Of a stretch of DNA of 64,000 nucleotides, positions 9,888 to 21,205 are shown piece after piece. The stretch is taken from contig OW203992.1 in NCBI GenBank assembly GCA_934047225.1, positions 5,445,501 to 5,509,500 of the forward strand, read 5' to 3'. The translations under genes and the position numbers were made by a program. The notes beneath the pieces are model-generated. The model searched no databases. It saw only the letters and a program-made list of their open reading frames with translations, and was not told the origin of the DNA. The stretch comes from Ypsolopha sequella (Eukaryota; Arthropoda; Insecta; Lepidoptera; Ypsolophidae). Each line of letters starts with the position of its first letter. Position 1 is the first letter of the stretch.

Positions 9888-11737
9888 TCAGAAGTGCTAT
9901 AAATATACCTAAAAGCCCAAATAAAACCGCTCAGAAACAAAAAGAAAGATTGCGTTGTAAAATGGTGGCGTGACGTTTTCAGTTGTGTTTTCAAGATCAA
10001 AATGGGCTGCATAAAGTGAAATAATAGTTTTTCATAGCCCTATTAGACGATAACAATAACTTTTAAACAAAGTTAAGTGTAATTAAGTACTTAAACCTCA
10101 TCTACTTTAAATTGTGAAACAACCAGAGCGGTCATTGACCCCGCTACAGGACTATCAATTTGCATCAGAAAGAAATGGAAAAATGTTCAGAAAATGATGG
10201 AAAAACAAACAAATGGAGGCTAAACTCTAGATTACGGAACGCTGGTATCTAAAAAAAAACTGAAAAATGTGATATGCTGTGATACCTACTGAAAATTATT
10301 CTAAATCACTGATCGAGTAACACTAGGCTTATGTCTTTGAAAGGAGTGTTATACAGAGATTGTATGTAATGGAATGTTTGATCATTATATTATTTTCTTC
10401 GGTGAAATAAATGCATGGACATAATTGAGCCAGTGACCATAAGTTTATGCAATAATGTTACTTGGAAAACAATTTTGGAGATACACATACAAAAATAAAT
10501 AAACAAACATGAGTTATTAAGCAAGTGAGTATTGAAGGAAATCTGTGACTGGAATCTGGAATATATTCACGCTGTGATACCTACTGAAAATTATACTGAA
10601 TCAATTTATTGATCGAGTAATACTAGGCTTGTGTCTTTGAAAGGAGTGTTATACAGAGATTGTAGGTATGTCATGGAATGTTTGATCATTATATTTATTT
10701 TCTTCGGTGAAATAAATGCATGAACATAATTGAGCCAGTGACCATAAGTTTATGCAATAATGTTACTTGGAAAACAATTTTGGAGATACACAACAAATAA
10801 GGATATTGACTAGAAGCTACAATTTAATATATAATGTGAACACACATGAAATAAGAGTGAAAAAGATAAATGGAAATTTATAATATACAGTTATGGTGCA
10901 AGGATCACACTTGCAGGAAATAACTTTCAGGTTTTTCTTAATGTCAGTAAAATAAAACTGCATGGAGTTTTTGATTGGAGGAAATTCCTACTAACCACTG
11001 TGAAGGAGTTGAGAATGATTATTTTCAGTATATTGGCTTTAAGTTGTAATTTTTCAGAATATGAATGCACATTATAAGAGTGAAATCGAGGAAATTCAAT
11101 AATAAAGAGGGAGTGCACAATATCATACTTTCAGGGTTTACTTTCAGGAAATTATTTTCAGTTTTGTTGAAGTACTGCCAAGGAGGGTTACAGCTGTAAA
11201 CAAAAATACAAATATTGGAAACAGTAAGGTTTTGAGAAATGTTTAAATCAATGTGAAACCGACCAGACGACATGGTGGTATGGGTATATGTTTATATTTT
11301 CATTACTTAGTGTGTCCAAATGCACAAGGAAGAGTGAGGTAATACCATTCTTTATTATTATTATTCTGGCTATGGATTTTAATCCATTGTATTGATTAAT
11401 TCTTTATTGAGGACCAGTAAACCTTGTATTTGTTAATGAAGTTATGCTTTTGGACCCTACAGTTACACTTTCAACAAGTAATTTCAAGTTAACTTTTAAT
11501 GGCTGACTCACCTGTTATGATATAACAAACAGTAGCAAATGTCTTGTAATAAAAAAATAAATAAATAAAATAATGGTGAGTGAGGAATGAAAGTATTGGA
11601 AGTTGGTTTGAAGCATATATTGGATACACAAATATTTACATAAAATATAGGCGATGGACAATGCAAAAGTTTAAGGGTTTAGCTCTGTTCAGTATAAGTA
11701 ATTGATTGTTTTCTTACTAGATTTTGCTGTTGGTGCC
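9888..11737. other. Gene-free interval with a 215-bp direct duplication
   Basis: The copies at 10276-10487 and 10571-10792 begin GCTGTGATACCTACTGAAAA and end TTTTGGAGATACACA, with small indels. The remainder is AT-rich non-coding sequence. No gene recognised. Confidence 0.55.
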
Positions 11738-11925
11738 TGAGGCCGATTCACAGTGTGAACGCGGTATTTCATCAACTACAATCTGAGACCGACCCACCTT
11801 GTGTGCGAACGCGGTATATGTTTAATGAATGTTATCAATCTGAGACCGACCCACCTTGTGTGCGAACGCGGTATATGGTTCATGAATTTTATCAATCTGA
11901 GACCGACCCACCTTGTGTGCGAATT
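11738..11925 (+). repeat. 57-bp satellite, left block
   Basis: About three units of GAGACCGACCCACC...GCGAACGCGGTATATG...TCAATCT. It stops in the middle of a unit (GTGTGCGAA), where the microsatellite tail of the neighbouring LINE begins. The array resumes at 15537 with AACGCGGTATATG, so the LINE sits inside the array. Confidence 0.85.
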
Positions 11926-14900
11926 CAAATTCAAATTCAAATTCAAATTCAAATTCAAATAGTTTATTTTGCAAAGCAGGTATAGATATATACACTTTTT
12001 ACACGTCAAATTTAATCTAATAAAGAAAATATATGTAATAGAATAATAAATGTACATGAACTAAATTAAAGGTTTATTTAATTTATGTAGCAATATATTT
12101 ACGATTAAAATGATAGGTAAAATATATATTATACAAGGTAAAATCCAATCAGCCGCCCGAACCCATACCGGAGACCCGGCCAGGGACCAGGAACAAGGTT
12201 CAGTGATCACCAACCGAGCCCCCAGCACGAATCCAGGCGGCCGACCAAATCCCATCCTATATACTACATACTAATAGGTTACATATATAAATACATGCCT
12301 ACCTCCGCCCATTCGATTAGTCTTGCTAAGAAGAAGGGCAAGAAACTTAGCAAGATCATGTCTTTTTTTCAACATAAAACTTATACTATACAATATATGA
12401 CTTATATCTACTTTAACCAAGGGATAAGAAAATACAAGACAGTAGGAATTCAGGTTAACGAAAAAAAGAAAAACATATATATCTTTGTCTACCTGTCTCA
12501 TATAGTCCTTTTCCTTTTACAGTCTATAATCAATTAATGTTTACACCTTAGAGGAATCATAAGTTAAGAAATTATACTATTTAATTAAATTATAACTTAC
12601 TACGAGTATCATTATCACTGTAACACCATGCTTCACCATCATCCAAATATTCATTTATTTTATAATATGCCTTTTTCAATAGGCCCTGCTTAATATACAG
12701 TTTAAACTTATTCTCTGACAAAGTAAGGACCTCCTTTGGAAGTTTATTGTAAAATCTTATACCATGTCCTACAAAAGAGGTACTCACCTTAGCGAGTCTG
12801 ATTTTTGGAAAAGCCAGTTTATGCTTATTTCTGGTCTCCTTACAATGTTGCTTACCAAGCCTTGGGAAAGACTCAACATTTTTTCTGACATATCTAAGGA
12901 CTTGGTAAATATATTCACAAGGAACCGTTAATATATTAATTTCTTTGAACTTTTGTCTTAATGAATCCCGGTGCTTCATATTATAAATAGCCCGAATTGC
13001 TCTCTTCTGCAAAACAAAGACTGCGTCTGTATCCGCGGCTCTACCCCATAACAGCATGCCGTATGACATAATGCTGTGAAAGTAACTAAAATAGACTAGT
13101 CTAGCAGTATCTACATCAGTAATTTGTCTTATGCGTCTAACAGCGTATGCGGCCGAACTAAGTCTACCACATAGGGCTTCTATGTGGGGACCCCACTGAA
13201 GACGAGAGTCTACCGTAATGCCTAAAAACTTTGTTTCGTTAACTAACTCCAGCTTGGACCCCTGCAAAAGCAAATTACCATCCACTTGAATTACATTTGG
13301 TAACGTAAATTTTATACACTTTGTCTTTTTTGCGTTTAAAACTAAATTATTTACAGTAAACCAATCAAGCACCAGTGATAAAGTTGTATTCGCGCCGTCA
13401 AGGATATCTTTACGTCTATTAACTTTAAAAATAAGTGACGTGTCGTCTGCGAATAATACTATCTTCGTTAAGTCTTTAACTAAATATGGAAGGTCATTTA
13501 TGTAAATTAAAAACAGCAAGGGCCCTAATATGGAACCCTGCGGGACACCCATTTTAACTAATGCTCCACTTGATTTTACCCCGTTAATGTCTACCTTTTG
13601 AATACGATCACTAAGATATGACTTCAATAACGCCAAAGATTTGCCCCTCACTCCGTAGTGATCCAATTTACATAAGAGTGTTTCATGATTAACGCAATCA
13701 AAGGCTTTCGAGAGGTCACAAAATACACCAAATGCATCTTGCTTTTCTTCCCAAGCATCAAAAATGTGCTTAACTAAAGCAACTCCTGCATCTGTGGTTG
13801 ACATCCCTCTAGTGAATCCATATTGTTCACAGTGAAGTAACTTATTTAAATTAAAATGAAATAACAATTGATTAAAAACTATTTTTTCAAAAACCTTACT
13901 CAATACCGGTAAAACTGACACAGGTCTATAGTTTGAAGGGTCCCCGTGGTCGCCTGATTTAAAAAGGGGGATCAATTTACTAAACTTCATTAAGTCAGGA
14001 AAGATACCATCATCTACACATTTATTAAAAATTAATGCCAAATAAGGAGCTATTAAATCAATAACAGAACTTATAACTTTCACAGATAGGCCCCATAAGT
14101 CCTCGGTTTTTTTCAAGTTAAGCGATTTAAATGCTTTAATTACAGTTAATGAATTAATATGTTTAAAAGCAAATACAGAAAGACACTGAGGTACGTGATC
14201 TATTAAAAGATCCTGCGCAAGCCTAGGGCTTGAATTTAAATCTTTAGTTGTTAAGGAAGGAATTTCAGTAAAGAATTGTTCAAAGGCATTCGCAACTTCT
14301 TTATCTCCTGTAACGACTTCATTGTTAATACTTAACTTAAGTTCGTTATCTCGTTTCTTACTTTTCCCAGTTTCAGTATTTATGATGTTCCATACTGTTT
14401 TTACTTTGTTATCGGACCTTTTAAGTTTTTTATTCAAGTAGATACTTTTTGCTTTTAAACACACCAATTTAAAGATGCGTGAGTAATTTTTCACGAATTC
14501 AGTAAATTTAACATTATTATTGTAGGACTTTATGTCGTATAATTCGTATAAATGATTTCTGCTTTTATAAATACCTGGTGTCGCCCAGTCACTGAAGGTG
14601 ATTTTACTTTTGTTAGAAAGTTTTTGCATCTTAAACGTATTTTCGAACTCTTTAGAGACTATGTTGAAAAGGTCTGTAAAGAGAGCGTTTGGATCGTCTT
14701 GGAGAAGATTAAAATGTGCTAATTTAACTTCTAGATTTGCTTTGAAACAATCTACTTTGAGAGTTGTAATAGGTCTGCAAAAGACTTCTTTGGGCAGTTG
14801 TTTTACGCTTTGTTTAATGGTTATAGTTTGGCCACTGTGATCGGACTGCAAGCGGTTGATTACTTTATTGTCTGAATACTCACAATCACAGAATATATTG

Positions 14901-15500
14901 TCGAGGCATGACGCAGTATCCCGAGTAATTCGAGTAGGTTCTAAGAACACATTAGACAAATTAAATGATTTGAATAAATGTAATAATTTTGAGCGCATAA
15001 TCGATTTTTCTAGTAAATCTACGTTAAAATCTCCACATATTATAACTTTTTTCTTTGTATCAAATAATAATTTTAAAACCTCTTCCATTGCTTTTTCAAA
15101 AATGTTGTAATCTTGTCCTGAGGGTCGGTAAACACAGAGAATAATATATGTACTCATTTCTATGCAAGCTAATTCTAGTTGATGTTCTACAGAAAGTTTT
15201 ACAATGTCTTTTCTTTCCTTTGCTTTTATACTATTTTTTACAAGAATCATGGAGCCACCTTTTTGTATTTTTAATCTATTGTAGCAACTAAGAACATTAA
15301 AATTATTAACATTAAAATGCATATTATGTTCATGTAGATGATGTTCGGTTACACACAAAATATCTGTTTTTGATTCCTCTAAGAACAACTCGATTGAAAG
15401 TATTTTGCTGAGAAAGCCGCCTTGTATGTTTTGATGTACCAGCTTTAATACAGGCGGCTTTCCCATTGTCTTCAATTCTAAAAAGAATTTTTTACAATTT
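11926..15500 (-). mobile_element. Non-LTR retrotransposon inserted in the 57-bp satellite
   Basis: Minus-strand LINE with an intact ORF2, a 3' UTR of about 660 nt and a microsatellite tail of (TTTGAA)n, seen on plus as six AATTCA-type units from 11926. There is no ORF1, so the copy is 5'-truncated or the family lacks one. A tail of short tandem repeats instead of poly(A) is known for CR1/L2-like clades. Confidence 0.88.
12590..15466 (-). CDS. LINE ORF2: endonuclease-reverse transcriptase, intact
   Basis: 958 codons from an ATG at 15466, starting MGKPPVLKLVHQNIQGG. The upstream in-frame extension has no other ATG before a stop. The APE endonuclease sites are LVHQNIQGG, CVTEHH, CGDFNVDLLE and LQSDHSG. 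The RT shows PVSVLPVLSKVFEKIV, then FCDLSKAFDCVNHE, then GVPQGSILGPLLFLIYINDLP, then FADD near residue 672. The C terminus has the usual LGITVD, RAIRAIYN and GIRFYNKLP segments of CR1/Jockey-type elements. All catalytic positions that can be judged are present and there is no stop. It would replicate by target-primed reverse transcription if transcribed. Confidence 0.95.
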   Translation of the reverse strand: MGKPPVLKLVHQNIQGGFLSKILSIELFLEESKTDILCVTEHHLHEHNMHFNVNNFNVLSCYNRLKIQKGGSMILVKNSIKAKERKDIVKLSVEHQLELACIEMSTYIILCVYRPSGQDYNIFEKAMEEVLKLLFDTKKKVIICGDFNVDLLEKSIMRSKLLHLFKSFNLSNVFLEPTRITRDTASCLDNIFCDCEYSDNKVINRLQSDHSGQTITIKQSVKQLPKEVFCRPITTLKVDCFKANLEVKLAHFNLLQDDPNALFTDLFNIVSKEFENTFKMQKLSNKSKITFSDWATPGIYKSRNHLYELYDIKSYNNNVKFTEFVKNYSRIFKLVCLKAKSIYLNKKLKRSDNKVKTVWNIINTETGKSKKRDNELKLSINNEVVTGDKEVANAFEQFFTEIPSLTTKDLNSSPRLAQDLLIDHVPQCLSVFAFKHINSLTVIKAFKSLNLKKTEDLWGLSVKVISSVIDLIAPYLALIFNKCVDDGIFPDLMKFSKLIPLFKSGDHGDPSNYRPVSVLPVLSKVFEKIVFNQLLFHFNLNKLLHCEQYGFTRGMSTTDAGVALVKHIFDAWEEKQDAFGVFCDLSKAFDCVNHETLLCKLDHYGVRGKSLALLKSYLSDRIQKVDINGVKSSGALVKMGVPQGSILGPLLFLIYINDLPYLVKDLTKIVLFADDTSLIFKVNRRKDILDGANTTLSLVLDWFTVNNLVLNAKKTKCIKFTLPNVIQVDGNLLLQGSKLELVNETKFLGITVDSRLQWGPHIEALCGRLSSAAYAVRRIRQITDVDTARLVYFSYFHSIMSYGMLLWGRAADTDAVFVLQKRAIRAIYNMKHRDSLRQKFKEINILTVPCEYIYQVLRYVRKNVESFPRLGKQHCKETRNKHKLAFPKIRLAKVSTSFVGHGIRFYNKLPKEVLTLSENKFKLYIKQGLLKKAYYKINEYLDDGEAWCYSDNDTRSKL

Positions 15501-15536
15501 TGTTAGTACTTGTACTAACCGTGTCAATAGGGACAA

Positions 15537-15780
15537 AACGCGGTATATGTTTCATGAACTTTATCAAGCTGAGACCGATTCACATTGTGTGTGAACGCGG
15601 TATATGTTTCATGAATTTTATCAATCTGAGACCGATTCACGTTGTGTGTGAACGCGGTATATGTTTCATGAATTTTATCAATCTGAGACCGATTCACATT
15701 GTGTGTGAACGCGGTATATGTTTCATGAATTTTATTAATCTGAGACCGAACCACCTAGTGTGTGAGCACAGTATATTTCA
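15537..15780 (+). repeat. 57-bp satellite, right block
   Basis: About four units with the consensus GAGACCGATTCACATTGTGT followed by GTGAACGCGGTATATG. The block differs from the left one at shared positions (GATTCACATT against GACCCACCTT). The final unit decays into CACAGTATATTTCATCGACT. Because the unit is a multiple of three, long repetitive frames appear on both strands; they are not genes. Confidence 0.88.
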
Positions 15781-17261
15781 TCGACTACATATAGCAGCAT
15801 GAAGAGTTCTGTCTGCACTGAAGCAGCCTGTGGACGCCTACAATGCTTAAGAATATATATATCCTACTGATAAATCTATAACGTAACATACATGCTCTTT
15901 ATTGTGCACAGAAACAAAAGAAGTTATAAAATATGTTAGAGAGGGTACAATGGGTGGTCTTATTGTTTGACAGATTTCTTCCAGACAACCTTTGGGTGAT
16001 AGATAATGTAAAATAGAGGATGGTGCATAGGTGGTGTAAAGAAAATAGATAAGATAAAAATTCATTTAGCTTTCTTGTTGTACAAAAGGTGTCTTGAATA
16101 ATAAGTATCAAACAAGGACCCTGTAAGGGCGCTGCTAAATTTAGTCAGTGACTATAATATAATAAATAACTTATTTCTTATGTTACCTAAATATTAAATT
16201 ATCTACATGTCAAAATACATACTAATCTATAATGATTGATTGAATGTGTTTTAATGTATGTGGTACAAACAAATAAAATAAATATGTACATAGATTACTT
16301 ACTTAAGGGGCTTAGTATAGTCAAATAGGTACTTCCAAAGCTTACTCCTAGTTTATAGTGCAACCAAAAATATTGAAAAAAATGTATTATGAATTATCAA
16401 CTCTAAGACAACATGCACCATTTTTCTTTTTCAAACCACGCTTAGCCTATTTAATACATTTATGCTTTGATAAATAGATAAACTTGATAGCTATAAAGAT
16501 AACATAGGATTATTCAATCTAACAATCACGTCCATGTGAAAAGTATTATTTTCTCCTATTTCGCCCTATCAAGGACGCAGCGAGCGTCGCAACAGCCACT
16601 ATGCATTGCCACTATGTTATATAAACGTTATTTTAATGTCGTTTCCGTCGATATTTGTACCGACAAACATCGAGCTGCTAATTTGGCGACAGTAATCGCC
16701 TTAAGTAAACCTTTCGTTTTGCATTGTTAATTTTAAGTAGAATCTTTATTTTGTTAACAAATACCGAATCATTCATATCTTATATCCTTTATTGTACACA
16801 GACACATAAACTAAGACAACAAAATAAAATATATATATATATATATATATGTATATTTATACATAAAAGCGGGCTTACCTTTACAGGAGGTTTCTTCCAG
16901 CCAACAAGTGTTGTGGGGAAAATTTATACTGAACAGCAGTGGGGAGAGGTAGAATTTTATTTTGACGTTGACAAACAAAAAAAAAGAATATATATAATAA
17001 TAAGAAAAACACCGCGTGATGCAAGAGCCAATTCTAAGAGTTCTTAATTAAGATAAGGCCCCCCTTTCATCATACAAAAAGAAAAAGCATTGATAATTTT
17101 ATGATGACAGTGTATTTGAATGAAGTGTGATAAAATCAGTTGAATGAACTGGTTGGCGGCAAGCATGTACAATTTATGACTCTGACACTGAGGTAACACT
17201 GGTTGAAATAGTTTACCTGCTTATCAGAAGAGGCCATCGGTTTTATAAATAAGTATATTAA
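15781..17261. other. Gene-free interval
   Basis: Contains the half-copy of the TTAA MITE (16616-16708) and a (TA)n run at about 16828-16850. No supported gene. Confidence 0.5.
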
Positions 17262-17489
17262 TTTTGGTACATTTTCCTAGTTTCCGATTGAAGAAATAAC
17301 TATTGAAATGAGGTCTTTATCGACACTTTTCTCATAGTTGTGACAAATAGGAATTACACGCTGGCCTTAATAATATTTTATTATATGTACTTGCCAGTAT
17401 TTTTAGTTAATTTTATATTAATTTAGAACTGTAATTTCGCTGTTCTTCCGGAGTCCGTCCCTCTTACACTGCGACTTTTTCCGCATCGA
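17262..17489 (-). repeat. Degenerate family E copy
   Basis: Keeps the order GAAATGAGGTCTT, ACACTTTT, GACAAATAGGAATTACA and CTCTTACACTGCGACTTTTT, matching the other E copies at roughly 70 percent by eye. It runs directly into the minisatellite. Confidence 0.45.
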
Positions 17490-17907
17490 GTACCGATGAA
17501 CGTTGCAACCGTGACATATCCTCCTAAGTACCGATGAACGTTGCAACCGTGACATATCCTCCTAAGTACCAATGAACGTTGCAACCGTGACATATCCTCC
17601 TAAGTACCGATGAACGTTGCAACCGTGACATATCCTCCTAAGTACCAATGAACGTTGCAACCGTGACATATCCTCCTAAGTACCAATGAACGTTGCAACC
17701 GTGACATATCCTCCTAAGTACCGATGAACGTTGCAACCGTGACATATCTTCCTAAGTACCAATGAACGTTGCAACCGTGACATATCCTCCTAAGTACCAA
17801 TGAACGTTGCAACCGTGACATATCCTCCTAAGTACCGATGAACGTTGCAACCGTGACATATCCTCCTAAGTACCAATGAACGTTGCAACCGTGACATATC
17901 CTCCTAA
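17490..17907 (+). repeat. 38-bp minisatellite, 11 units
   Basis: Exactly eleven units of GTACCGATGAACGTTGCAAC + CGTGACATATCCTCCTAA. The main variant is ACCAATG against ACCGATG. It appears to have grown from the end of the adjoining E repeat, whose other copies read GAGTGACAGTGACAAAAA in this place. Confidence 0.93.
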
Positions 17908-20515
17908 GACTGTCAACTAATCCACATAAGTAATTTGACTTTCACAACACAATATTTATTCTTATAGACAATAAATATAAATAACGTATATATACAAATG
18001 AACATTGTAGGTATGTACATTATGCTTGCAATAAAAATATTGAGTAATGAGTATGTAAATATTGTATGATTGGATTTAAAAAAAAATTAAATATGACCTA
18101 ATAAACACAAAGCTGCAACTATAATTAAGCTTCACACAACTCCATCATTATAATTATTCCATAATGTTAAGAATAGTGATGAAGTGAACGTTGCGTTTCT
18201 ATTGCAAGATAACGTTAATTGTAAGGTTATTATTATTACAACTTAAATTTAAGTAAACAACTTGTAGTAACATTTCAAATAACTCAATAAGTAACGAGAT
18301 TACATTTTAAATGCATTTTATAATTTAATACCTATATGTTTGTGTTGTGTTCGGTATCGATTTTATTTGCTCAGTGGTATCGATTGGTCAAACCAGTAAA
18401 ATTACTAATTTTGTGAAATAAATTAAACATATCCAAGAAGACCCTTCATTGTTACGATGTTGTAAGCCTCGCATATTCTGTTAATTTTCCACGTGGTCAA
18501 ATCAGTTTGACAAAATAGTTTGACTACGTGGAGGCAGCGATTTTATTTTGCTTTTTGACCCTTTAAAAATAAATGTTTTAATTATTTGACAACTAAAGAT
18601 GTAATTTGTTGACCTAAACGGACTCACCAAATTGTTGTATTTAAATAAAATTATGATGATGAAGTCCAGGAATAGGGACATTCCTCATACAGGATGGCCG
18701 ATGCGCACTGCAAGGGTGCGTGTGATAGGTATCATGCATGACGAGCGCTGTCCGCGGCGGCAGCATCTGCGCTGTGCCTCTTGTCAATTTTGAGCAGTAA
18801 TGCTTATTTATTTATTATTTTTTTTTTGTACAAGAAGCAAATTTCATAAGTACTTATAATTATACATGCCTTGCAAAACTACCTATATAAACAGTTGGTC
18901 TGCAGGAATGAGTCACGAGATTTGCGGAAAGGAAATAATTTGTGGGAAAGTTACTTAAATGTTTTTCTTTAGATGATCAATTGTGTGGTGTCTCTAAAAG
19001 ATATTGTTCAGATGTGGTAGGTAATTGTAATTATTAATTGTAAATAGGCCCTTAAAATTCATCCATTAACCATGGATGTCAATTGCCAACCTTACACCAT
19101 TATTCACGTCATGCCTTTGACTCAGCTGTATTAGTTACTTAAAATTATAATGATAAAAAAAAAATCGTTAGCAAACAATATAAAAAAAATATGTATATAT
19201 CTTAAAATAGGGTTACAGAAACTAGAAGTTTACAAATAAGAAGGTAAGAGAATTTGAAACGCAGTGTCCAATACAACAGAGTTGCAAAAATATAGCAGCA
19301 TCCTTAAAATTACATTTTAAAGTGTAACATTTGTTTAGCAGACTCCTCATCTTTGTTAAGGGGTATGATATCTCAACTTTCTGGGAGAGAATATAATATA
19401 CTTATTGTTATTATTTTTAATTATTAATTACCTACTAATAAAACAATTAATTAGTTATTAATTCACAAGTTTAAATTATGATTTTATTTGATTGTTTTGG
19501 ACACCATGCTATCTTAATCAATTTACATAACTAAACTTTACAAATATCACTAGCTAAAAAAAAAAAAAAAAAATCTAAAGAAAACAAAATTCAGACAAAT
19601 ACGAATATAATAAATACGAATATTTTTATGCACAACACAAAATGTTGATGAATAAATGTTCAGATGAAATGTTGAATGTTCTATATTCCATAACAAAATT
19701 ATTACAAGAAATAATACATTATATGTTTATAATATAATATATTAGTTTAAATAAATTGTAAAATTGAGATTATATCGTTTAGGTATTTCACTTAAGTACG
19801 TAAATAAAAATTATTTACTTACAACGTACGTGACATTGACAAAAGGAAGTAGGTACTTGTGTGTTATGTTCTATTAGAATAATATTATTGTGATATCTAT
19901 GTTTGTTCCGTACGTATTATCAATAATCTTGTAAAACGACTTTCATTAATACACAAAATTTAAAGGAACTGATAAACCTACACTTAATTAATTAATTAAA
20001 TGAGCTTAAAATAAAGTAGAAAAATGTATTTTGAGTTAAGTATATAAATTGTACTAAATTGTATTCAATTAAATTTCGTTTAAGACTTAATTATACTTAC
20101 TTATAATCGCATTGAGTTTTGGCAAAAGACATAATAAGATAATTGTAGATACGAGTATTGTTAAACTATAAATATACATGTCAATATAAAGTATGTACTC
20201 AATTTGATGTTTGAACGCTTATAACATCTATTAGAAATTGTGGATCGATTAGTGTATTTCATCGTTTTTATACATTTACCGGGTGTTTTGATTATTTTGA
20301 TACCTATGTGTAGTGATTATCGATATAGTAAAACCTTAAAAATGTCATCTTAATTTAAGTTACGATATGAAATGTTAGATATTCCGATATTAAAATATTA
20401 TTATATAAAATATTGGGATATTCGGTCAAGTTACAGTCTATTAAGATATTAAGTATGAGTAGTATTTGGTCTCTATAATTTTGCCTGAGGTCAGGCAAGG
20501 GTCAGGATGGCCGAC
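17908..20515. other. Gene-free AT-rich interval
   Basis: 2.6 kb with no supported coding region. A short stem CCACGTGGTCAAA...TTTGACTACGTGG lies at about 18490-18530. A GC-richer patch at 18655-18790 contains CGCTGTCCGCGGCGGCAG, unidentified. Several A runs and TA-rich stretches. Confidence 0.5.
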
Positions 20516-20741
20516 TGTTAGCTATTACAGGTTTTTATTACATGTATTTGTTATTTTAAATAATCATAGTCAAGTAGGGATATTCATTGTGAGACAGCTG
20601 GCAACACTCAGCTGTCAATTGGCAGTTTTGGCGGTATTATTGTAAGACTCTGTAAGAGGTGATAGTGTCCCCCATAAAACTATATCAAAATATCTTATCC
20701 ACCTGTCTTATTTATAGTATATCATTAGAGAATATTATCAA
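20516..20741 (+). repeat. 226-bp block, second copy
   Basis: The same 226 bp as 9661-9886. Here the ATTTTGG.AAAACTGCAATT block follows it (20810-20870), whereas at the first copy that block precedes it (9535-9590), so the two neighbourhoods are rearranged relative to each other. Confidence 0.75.
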
Positions 20742-21205
20742 AGTGGATAAATCTACTCTTTTCAATAGAAATAAAACGTAGATGTGTCATCAGGTTATAA
20801 CACAAATTTTGGCAAAACTGCAATTCAAAAATGTATTTGATTGAAGTGTGAACGTGTCGAAGAATGTTTTTAATACGGTACACATCTATTTCTATCACAA
20901 AGCTGTAAAATACTACAGGAAAACTCGTCGGAAAATTTAGTCAGTTTTTATGAGGGACCTTATGAGCAGCTGATTAAAATCTTACTAAAAATACTAAATT
21001 TACTCAAGTGACAGCTCTAAACTGTGCCGTGAAAATACCAAAACACATAAGTTGAGTAAATTAGTGCTGTCAAACATAAATTTAGTAGATTTTAGGTTTG
21101 ACGTTTATAAATTCGTGACTTGAAAATGGCTCTTCGTTTTAATCACAACTTAGTGTAAATTTAGATACGTCAAACTAAAACTAAAACCTTCAAAATCAGC
21201 TTTAA

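Larger units (their letters stand above)
7230..21201. mobile_element. Candidate 14-kb TIR-bounded insertion (TTAA target)
   Basis: The left end reads AGCCGATTTTGAAGG then TTTTAGTTTTA. The right end is the reverse complement of AGCTGATTTTGAAGG then TTTTAGTTTTA, i.e. 25 of 26 bases match. TTAA lies immediately outside both ends (7226-7229 and 21202-21205). Outside the left TTAA is a LINE ORF2 lacking its start; outside the right TTAA is a LINE ORF1 followed by the first 24 codons of an ORF2, on the same strand and in the order expected of one interrupted element. Two ~160-bp MITEs with related ends occur at 46159-46318 and 48079-48238. No transposase is recognised inside. Alternatives are recombination between two small elements of this family, or two unrelated truncations. 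Confidence 0.4.

Noticed and set aside
11755..12057. Open frames with repeated SETDPPCVRTRY or LNLNLN
   Set aside because: They cover the satellite and the LINE microsatellite tail.
15500..15802. 100-codon plus frame and 76-codon minus frame with 19-residue repeats
   Set aside because: They follow from the 57-bp satellite, whose length is a multiple of three, so both strands remain open.
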